35,957 nt of DNA from contig NZ_NFJU01000029.1 of assembly GCF_002160025.1 (NCBI RefSeq), forward strand, positions 1 through 35,957, read 5' to 3'. The notes under the pieces are model-generated. The model ran no database searches and was not told the origin of the DNA. It saw only the letters and a list, made by a program, of their open reading frames with translations. Below, piece by piece: positions 31,321 through 35,957 of the stretch. Position 1 is the first letter of the stretch; each line of letters begins with the position of its first letter. The stretch is from Anaeromassilibacillus sp. An200. Lineage in GTDB: Bacteria > Bacillota > Clostridia > Oscillospirales > Acutalibacteraceae. Made by a program: the position numbers and the translations under genes.

Positions 31321-31374
31321 GGCAACGAAGTCCGGCAACGAACTCGGCAACCAAGTGACAACCATCCCGGCAAC
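31321..31374. repeat. iteron-like array of GGCAAC repeats
   Basis: GGCAAC at 31321, 31334, 31346 and 31369, with GACAAC at 31357, gives five copies at spacings of 13, 12, 11 and 12 bases. More copies of GGCAAC occur in the 3' end of the adjoining VirE-type gene (about 31460-31480). Confidence 0.5.
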
Positions 31375-31386
31375 AGACTGCTGATT

Positions 31387-32793
31387 TTATGCGATCCACT
31401 CCTTCGGAAGTTCCAGCTGGCGGCATTCTTTCTCGCTCAGTTCCACAAATCCATCTTCGTTGCCGGGCAGTTCGTTGCCGGAAACGTCCCGTTCCCAGCC
31501 CTTCTGCCTGCCATACCCGGCGAACATCCGGGGATTGGAGAAGGGCTTCCAGCCTGTCACCACCGTGTTCATGATCTCGTTGATATTGTGCAGCTGCCAC
31601 CGCTTCGGCTCATCGTAGGTGTGGCCCAGCGCCTCCTTGAACAGCTGTCTGGAGCAGACCATGCTGCCGGTATAGTGTTCCAGAAAGCCCTGTATCTGCC
31701 CGGCCTCGGTGTCCTCCGGCATGAAATCCTTCTGTACCTCCACCAACTGGCGCTGGATGGACTTGCTGAACTTCATGGAATACTTCCCGCTGCGGTAGAT
31801 GGTCATGGCCTCCGCCCATACCTGCAAAAGATAGGCTCTGGAGGCATCCTCGTCCTCTAAAATGTGAACCTCCGCATTCTCCGGGTAAATCATGATTGGC
31901 AGGAAGCGCCGGTTCCCGGCCCGGTCAAGGGGCAGGAAGTCCAGCGTGTTGGACGAACCGCCGAACACACACTGCCGCAGCCGGTCTTTGGGCTGGGCCT
32001 CATAGGGCGTCCGGTAGGTTTCCTTCTGCCGGCTGATGAACGAGCGGATTTCCTCAATGCTTTTGGCGCTGCTGGTAGCCAGCATCTCCGACATTTCGAT
32101 AATCCAGTGGCCTTGCAGCTTCAAATACACCCTGTCATCGTCCAGTTTTTTCAGGTCATCGGAGAACCACTCGTCCCGGATTGCCAGCAAGCGGAAGAAG
32201 CTGGACTTGCCGGCCCCCTGACCGCCCACCAGACAGAGCATTTCCTCATATTTGGAGCCAGGGCGGAATACCCGCCGGATCGCCCCCAGCAAAAAGTGCT
32301 TCAGCATTTCCTCCACATAGTCGCTCTCGTCCGCACCTAAGAAATGATGGAGGCAGGAGCGGATGCGGGGCATCCCGTCCCAGACAAGGCCGTTCAGCAC
32401 GTCCTGTATGGGATGGTAGCAGTTCTCATTCGCCACGATGGAAAGGGTTGCCGTCATCTTTTTCTCGCTGGTCAAGCCGTAGTTCTGCTCAAAATAGAGA
32501 AGCAGATACTTCACGTCCGTATCCGTCAGGGCGCTGGTATTCCTGCGCCAGCCCAAATCCCGCACAATGTCCACCCGGTCAGTTAAGAGGTTCAGGCGGA
32601 TCGCCCCACGCAGGAGAGGGTCATGGCAGAATACCGTCCGACAGTTGCCGATGGTGTTGGCGGGCTGCCCCTTTTCGGTGACGGACAGGCTTTCCCGTAC
32701 CTCGTCAACGCTCTGCTCCGGCGCTAAGGCTTCGGCTGCGCTCATGGCGGCCTGCCGGGTGGCTGGCGGTAAACTCTGATATTCGCTGCTCAA
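31387..32793 (-). CDS. VirE-domain (virulence-associated E) P-loop ATPase
   Basis: 468 residues. The Walker A motif is LVGGQGAGKSSFFRLL, and Walker B-like WIIEMSEM follows. YRTPYEAQPKDRLRQCVFGG, then LDRAGNRRFLP, is the typical VirE/DUF5906 helicase-like core. Such proteins are paired with primase-like proteins in mobile elements and may act in element replication or transfer; this is inference. I use the TTG at 32793, which has GAGGTGAGGAAGA directly upstream. It overlaps the primase-like gene by 89 bases, in another frame. The C-terminus includes NELPGNEDGF, encoded by GGCAAC-rich DNA. Confidence 0.9.
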   Translation of the reverse strand: MSSEYQSLPPATRQAAMSAAEALAPEQSVDEVRESLSVTEKGQPANTIGNCRTVFCHDPLLRGAIRLNLLTDRVDIVRDLGWRRNTSALTDTDVKYLLLYFEQNYGLTSEKKMTATLSIVANENCYHPIQDVLNGLVWDGMPRIRSCLHHFLGADESDYVEEMLKHFLLGAIRRVFRPGSKYEEMLCLVGGQGAGKSSFFRLLAIRDEWFSDDLKKLDDDRVYLKLQGHWIIEMSEMLATSSAKSIEEIRSFISRQKETYRTPYEAQPKDRLRQCVFGGSSNTLDFLPLDRAGNRRFLPIMIYPENAEVHILEDEDASRAYLLQVWAEAMTIYRSGKYSMKFSKSIQRQLVEVQKDFMPEDTEAGQIQGFLEHYTGSMVCSRQLFKEALGHTYDEPKRWQLHNINEIMNTVVTGWKPFSNPRMFAGYGRQKGWERDVSGNELPGNEDGFVELSEKECRQLELPKEWIA

Positions 32794-33391
32794 TCTTCCT
32801 CACCTCTTTTCCATACTCAGCGACCACGCAGGCACGTTCCTCCATGCTGCCGGACAAGAGAATATCCAGCAGATACTCCGTATACGGTTTCTTTTGCAGG
32901 GCCTCCACGAACAGCGGGTTCCACGCCTCATCCGGCGTCTGCGGGGCGTATTCCTGTTCCCATTGTTCCAGCAGATGCAGGTAATCGCACAATACCCGAA
33001 AACATTTCTGCTCCGCCTGCCGGTAGCGCAGTTCCTCGCTGATTTTCCGTTTGACCGGCTTCCTGCGGGGCGGGTCATGGCCTTTGGCGTCATAGCGGAC
33101 AGAGAAATCCTCCGCCAGCTTTAACGCCGCCTCCTTGCTGCTCAGCCCGAACAGACGGGCGGTAAAATCAATCACATCCCCATCTGCCTGACAGCCAAAG
33201 CAGTGGAACCGGCGGTCAACCTTCATGCTGGGATGCTTGTCAGCATGGAAGGGGCAGCAGGCCATCCCATTCCTGCCAACCTGCACCCCGTAATATTCCG
33301 CAGCCTGCCTTGTGGTGACAGACTGCTTCACCGCTTCAAATACATTCGATTTTCTCACCTCCAGACAGAGAAAAAGGCACCCAGTTTCCAC
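32705..33391 (-). CDS. CHC2 zinc-finger DNA primase-like protein
   Basis: 228 residues. The zinc finger is CCPFHADKHPSMKVDRRFHC then FGCQADGDVIDF (CHC2 type), preceded by VTTRQAAEYYGVQVGRNGM. There is no TOPRIM domain, so it is only the primase N-terminal unit with a helical, charged C-terminal half. It is found with VirE-type ATPases in clostridial elements. The start is uncertain: GTG at 33391 gives the full length, while a GTG at 33358 (RKSNVFEAVKQS) fits the usual family N-terminus but its GGAG is adjacent. It follows the relaxase stop by 15 bases. Confidence 0.85.
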   Translation of the reverse strand: METGCLFLCLEVRKSNVFEAVKQSVTTRQAAEYYGVQVGRNGMACCPFHADKHPSMKVDRRFHCFGCQADGDVIDFTARLFGLSSKEAALKLAEDFSVRYDAKGHDPPRRKPVKRKISEELRYRQAEQKCFRVLCDYLHLLEQWEQEYAPQTPDEAWNPLFVEALQKKPYTEYLLDILLSGSMEERACVVAEYGKEVRKIEQRISEFTASHPAGRHERSRSLSAGAER

Positions 33392-33406
33392 AGAAAATCA
33401 GGTGCC

Positions 33407-34651
33407 TCATAGCTCCATATCGTGTTTCTTTTTCGGAACGATCCGTCCCTCACGTTCCCAGCGTTCCCGGTTATCCCGGTCAGCGTCCACCTTGCCTTTC
33501 GCCAGCTTCTCCCGGATGGATTCTCTGGCCTTCTCCTTGATCTGCTCCTTACCAGCCTTCTTAACCTCAGGCTGCATAAGCGTTTTCTGGATTTTTGCCA
33601 GGGCGTTCTGCATAACACGTTTGATTTTGGTAATCACTCCATCCAGACGGGCGGCGGCGTAGTCACGCTCTTTTTTCGATGCCCTCCGCTCCGGCGAAAG
33701 CACCCATTTTTTCGTTTCCTCCACCAGACGAATATCTTCTTTGTGTGTCTCCTGCCGGACGGTATCGGTCACCACCTCCACCGCCTTGTCGTAGGCCGCA
33801 TCGGAAACATCATCCAGCAGCGTCTCCACGTCCTCGATTTTAAGCGTCAGTTCTTCCAGTTTCTGCTCTTGCGCCGCCATCTGTTCCTTCTGCTTCATCA
33901 GGATATAGTCCTGCTTTTCCAGATACTCCCGCCCGCCGTAGGACGGCTCCTGATCCAGATGCAGCCCATGCTGCTTCGTGATGTCAAACAGGATCGTCCG
34001 GCAGACCGCATCGAAGGTCTGTTTCCGGTTGTTATGCCTGCCTTTTGGCTTGTCCGGGTTCGGGAGAGGGATGCCCAGTTCCTCCAGCGCCTTCTCCTGC
34101 TGGGGACACAGTTCCCCGTAGCGGTTTTCACAGTCGAACACATGGCGCTCATGGATGTGGGGCGTCCCCTCGTCCAGATGGAGCGCCCAATCTAAGATGT
34201 GGATATGGGAACCGAAACGGCGCTCGAATTCCTCATAGAACTCGTTGACGATGCGAAAGAGCGTTTCCGGCGGGATGGATTCTTCCAGCGTGCCGATCTA
34301 GTAGATGCTTTCCTCCGGGCAGGTCCTGTTGTTTTTCAGCAAGTCCTCCACGGTACGGTTGCGCTCGGTGTGCCGGGTTTTCTCATTCCTGGCGTTCTGC
34401 GCCTCCACATGGTCAGAATAATGCTCGTAATAGTACATCCGCTCGATTTCCTCAAAGCTGAAATCCGGTTGCTCCGGGTTCTCCCGGAACTCGTGTGTGG
34501 TGAAGCCCCGGTAGCAGTCCCAGTAGATATTTTGCCTGGCCCGCTCTGCTTCAATGTGTTCGCTGTTCTCCACATCGAACCGGCGGTCATTGTGGCGGGG
34601 ATTGTAGGTGCCATGCTTGCCGGAGCGCCCGTTGTGTCGTGTCAGTTTCAA
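33407..34651 (-). pseudogene. MobV/Pre-type relaxase interrupted by one in-frame amber codon
   Basis: Reading leftward from a TTG at 34651 (AAGGAGG eight bases upstream) one frame runs through LTRHNGRSGKHGTYNPRHND, then FSFEEIERMYYYEHYSDHVE, to CPEESIY, meets TAG at 34300-34298, and continues in the same phase with IGTLEESIPPETLFRIVNEF. It then reads HIHILDWALHLDEGTPHIHE, FDCENRYGELCPQQEKALEE, a coiled coil and a basic C-terminus. The catalytic HxDE..PHxH motif of MobV relaxases lies just after the stop. Intact relatives would have Gln here (CAG to TAG). So a single nonsense change separates the DNA-binding N-terminus from the active site. The 3' part from 34141 could start anew but lacks the motif. 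The gene is probably dead unless amber is suppressed. Confidence 0.85.
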
Positions 34652-34725
34652 ACAATTTTCCTCCTTCCTGCGAAGATGTTCCGGGGACGGGGAAGGGCGG
34701 CGATGCCGCAAATCCTGCGAAAGTC

Positions 34726-34769
34726 TGCGTCAGGTAATACCCAGTACAAGTTGACGCAGGCATCAACTT
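34726..34769. other. candidate origin of transfer (oriT)
   Basis: TGCGTCA (34726-34732) and TGACGCA (34752-34758) form a 7-bp inverted repeat around 19 bases. Nested with it, AAGTTGA (34748-34754) and TCAACTT (34763-34769) form another. The position just upstream of a MobV relaxase gene is where oriT lies in related elements. No nic site could be named. Confidence 0.45.
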
Positions 34770-34776
34770 TTCCTGG

Positions 34777-34874
34777 GCAAGGCGCTTCGCCCTTGACCCG
34801 ATGGGGCGGCTGCCCTCAACCCGCCAATGGGCGTTGCCCCTTGACCCCAGCAGTGCGCTGCCGCCCCTGCACCC
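34777..34874. repeat. four tandem degenerate GC-rich repeats
   Basis: Units of about 22-26 bases share the form GGGCG..TGCCCYTGACCC: GCGCTTCGCCCTTGACCC, GGGCGGCTGCCCTCAACCC, GGGCGTTGCCCCTTGACCC and GCGCTGCCGCCCCTGCACCC. Each can fold into a small GGGC/GCCC hairpin. Confidence 0.6.
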
Positions 34875-35077
34875 AGGCACAAAGGGCTGGCCGCCCTCTG
34901 TACTCCCGCTCCGGCGAAGCTGGCTTCTACCGCCGAAGCGGTGTCCGCCAGTTTCACCGGCTCCGCATCCACACATTTACGCCTTTCGGCGGGAAGTGGA
35001 TACGGAATACGCCTGCGGGGATTGCCGGTCAAAACGACGGGTGCAGACCCGCCATTTTTACCGTAATCGCCCCCATT

Positions 35078-35383
35078 TCAGGCGATTTTTTCTTCTGCCG
35101 TCACCACCTGAAAGCCATGCTCTTTTGCGTAGGCGCTGGCGGCGGCTTTCCGTTCCTCGCTGTACGGCGGGATGAACCGAATCGACAGCCGGGACTTGTC
35201 CAGCACATAGGTCACGCTGCCCTCCGGCGTGCTGCGCTCCAACCGGCACAGCAGCGGGTACTTCCGGCTGAAATCGGCCAGCCTGCGCTTCAAGCTGGCG
35301 TTGAAGGTGTAGATACTGGCAAGGTTCTCCGCCTCGTTCCAGTTGATGATGGTTTCTTTCTCATACTTAGACAGCTTCGTCAT
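35078..35383 (-). CDS. conserved hypothetical protein of mobile elements
   Basis: 101 residues, starting MTKLSKYEKETIINWNEAE. The first half is helical and basic (SLKRRLADFSRKYP). The second reads as a small beta/alpha unit (GSVTYVLDKSRLSIRFIPPY) and ends in a helix. I recognise no named domain, but this sort of small frame is common beside relaxase genes. ATG 35383 has GAGGAGG upstream. It overlaps the gene before it by 17 bases, so they form an operon. A membrane or secretion signal is absent. Confidence 0.7.
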   Translation of the reverse strand: MTKLSKYEKETIINWNEAENLASIYTFNASLKRRLADFSRKYPLLCRLERSTPEGSVTYVLDKSRLSIRFIPPYSEERKAAASAYAKEHGFQVVTAEEKIA

Positions 35384-35660
35384 ACAAATCCTCCTCATAA
35401 TCGGTATAAGATTTCAGCACACGCAGGCTGCGCTTGAGACGGCGGTACTCGTCCATCTCCATCCGCAGATGGTGGTAAAAATCCTCGTACCAGCTTTCGT
35501 TCACTTCCGTCTCCACCTTCCGGGCCAGCCCCAGCATCCGGCGTTTGGCCTCCGGGTCAACCGTCAGGGCCGTCAGCCATTTCAGCCGTGTCACCGTATT
35601 GTGGTGGCTGGGACAGCCGTAAGCATAGAGAATATTCTTTTCCTTCATGCTCAGTTTCAT
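35367..35660 (-). CDS. conserved hypothetical helical protein of mobile elements
   Basis: 97 residues, mostly charged helices: MKLSMKEKNILYAYG, HHNTVTRLKWLTALTVDPEA and ESWYEDFYHHLRMEMDEYRR. No catalytic motif. ATG 35660 follows GGAGG and overlaps a possible 62-codon frame upstream by ATGA. The strong ribosome binding site and the overlap with the next gene support it as real. A role in mobilization or its control is only suggested by location. Confidence 0.7.
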   Translation of the reverse strand: MKLSMKEKNILYAYGCPSHHNTVTRLKWLTALTVDPEAKRRMLGLARKVETEVNESWYEDFYHHLRMEMDEYRRLKRSLRVLKSYTDYEEDLYDEAV

Positions 35661-35845
35661 AATGATTTCCTCCATTTCTTTGCTTCGGAGCCATACGCCC
35701 CGCATGATAAACTTGTTTCTGTCCGCCGGTCTGCCTGCAAGCCGCTCCTGCCCGGAATTTCTCCCGGCGTATCGGCCTCTTTGGTGCGCTCGATTTCTGT
35801 CCTGGCGCCACTTCCCCGGAGATCATACCCCTTGCAGCCGGTCAT
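35657..35845 (-). CDS. possible small protein, 62 codons
   Basis: MTGCKGYDLRGSGARTEIER..., polar and Gly/Arg-rich, no recognisable domain. Its start and stop both sit in ATGA overlaps with neighbouring frames, which favours translation, but its ribosome binding site is poor (GAGG about 13 bases away). It may be a chance frame. Confidence 0.35.
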   Translation of the reverse strand: MTGCKGYDLRGSGARTEIERTKEADTPGEIPGRSGLQADRRTETSLSCGAYGSEAKKWRKSL

Positions 35846-35919
35846 TCGATTTTCAACGCCTCATGAAATGCCATCACAGCTGAGAATGAAAATAAAGGCA
35901 GTGCATAGGACGGCGGCAT
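35842..35919 (-). CDS. possible 25-codon leader frame
   Basis: MPPSYALPLFSFSAVMAFHE then ALKIE, ending in an ATGA overlap with the 62-codon frame. An in-frame stop lies six bases before the ATG and no ribosome binding site is evident. It could be the tail of a gene using an internal start (GTG-ATG) or a coupling leader. Confidence 0.2.
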   Translation of the reverse strand: MPPSYALPLFSFSAVMAFHEALKIE

Positions 35920-35957
35920 CTGCTACACTAAAGTCAGCAGGCGTAGTCCGGTTGCAC

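Larger units (their letters stand above)
34652..35077. other. gene-free region upstream of the relaxase (oriT-type position)
   Basis: Open frames exist on both strands but are C/G-rich and resemble no protein I know. The region carries nested inverted repeats (34726-34769) and a tandem hairpin repeat (34777-34874), described separately. Confidence 0.5.
29340..35957. mobile_element. Tn4451-like mobilizable element, left end inside window, right end outside
   Basis: A run of leftward genes: large serine recombinase, TnpW, VirE-type ATPase, CHC2 primase-like protein, MobV-type relaxase (broken) and small conserved frames. The recombinase is at the end, as usual, so the left boundary should lie in the roughly 60 bases between the IS (29328) and the recombinase stop (29390). 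Exact ends were not determined. Confidence 0.8.

Noticed and set aside
31321-31374. CRISPR array
   Set aside because: Repeat unit is only six bases with 11-13 base steps; far too short, and no cas genes.
33407-34141. Independent gene starting at the ATG at 34141
   Set aside because: The same frame continues upstream through the relaxase motif to the amber codon, so it is the 3' part of the broken relaxase.

Overview
The window reads as a chromosomal segment of a Gram-positive anaerobe of the class Clostridia, probably a gut Oscillospiraceae/Acutalibacteraceae-type bacterium. The evidence is oxygen-sensitive class III ribonucleotide reductase, a SigI/RsgI pair, FtsEX encoded beside coiled-coil murein hydrolases, strong AGGAGG-type ribosome binding sites, sigma-A promoters and GC-rich genes. 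The lineage call is inference. No tRNA, rRNA or CRISPR array was seen. Mobile DNA lies at both edges: a tyrosine integrase at the left, and an IS3-type insertion sequence plus a Tn4451-like mobilizable element at the right, which runs off the window.

Layout: (1) 1-1660, end of an integrated element with its integrase, then a gene-poor junction with a strong orphan terminator. (2) 1761-8478, a chemoreceptor with an extracytoplasmic CZB-like zinc domain, a degenerate 5'-nucleotidase-like surface protein, sigI-rsgI in a 4-bp overlap, and a small CmpB-type membrane protein. (3) 8589-11844, the nrdD-nrdG operon. The glycyl-radical tail of NrdD is encoded as a separate 53-codon reading frame. (4) 12027-18976, a CdaR/PucR-type regulator followed by an envelope operon: ftsE, ftsX, two tandem paralogous M23 murein hydrolases with long coiled coils, and an S41 protease homologue that has lost its Ser/Lys dyad. 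A perfect WalR-type box precedes this operon. (5) 19032-27876, a seven-gene sugar operon: DUF4838 glycosidase-like protein, PfkA/PFP-like kinase, NagB-like, NagA, class II aldolase, TIM-like and LarA-like. (6) 27877-28096, hairpin-rich non-coding DNA. (7) 28097-29328, an IS3-family element. (8) about 29340 to the end, the mobilizable element with serine recombinase, TnpW, VirE-type ATPase, CHC2 primase-like protein, a relaxase broken by one amber codon, a candidate oriT and small genes.

How the parts fit: regions 2 and 4 together look like a cell-wall homeostasis system. RsgI carries a long disordered outer segment, FtsEX would gate the two hydrolases, and a WalR-type site would adjust supply. 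Region 5 formally writes a whole route from an N-acetylated amino-sugar phosphate to triose phosphates. Four of its enzymes (PFK, NagB, TIM and LarA homologues) carry substitutions at key motif positions, so the true substrate may not be GlcNAc-6-phosphate. This divergent operon, the split NrdD and the pseudo-protease in the FtsEX operon are the most interesting items.
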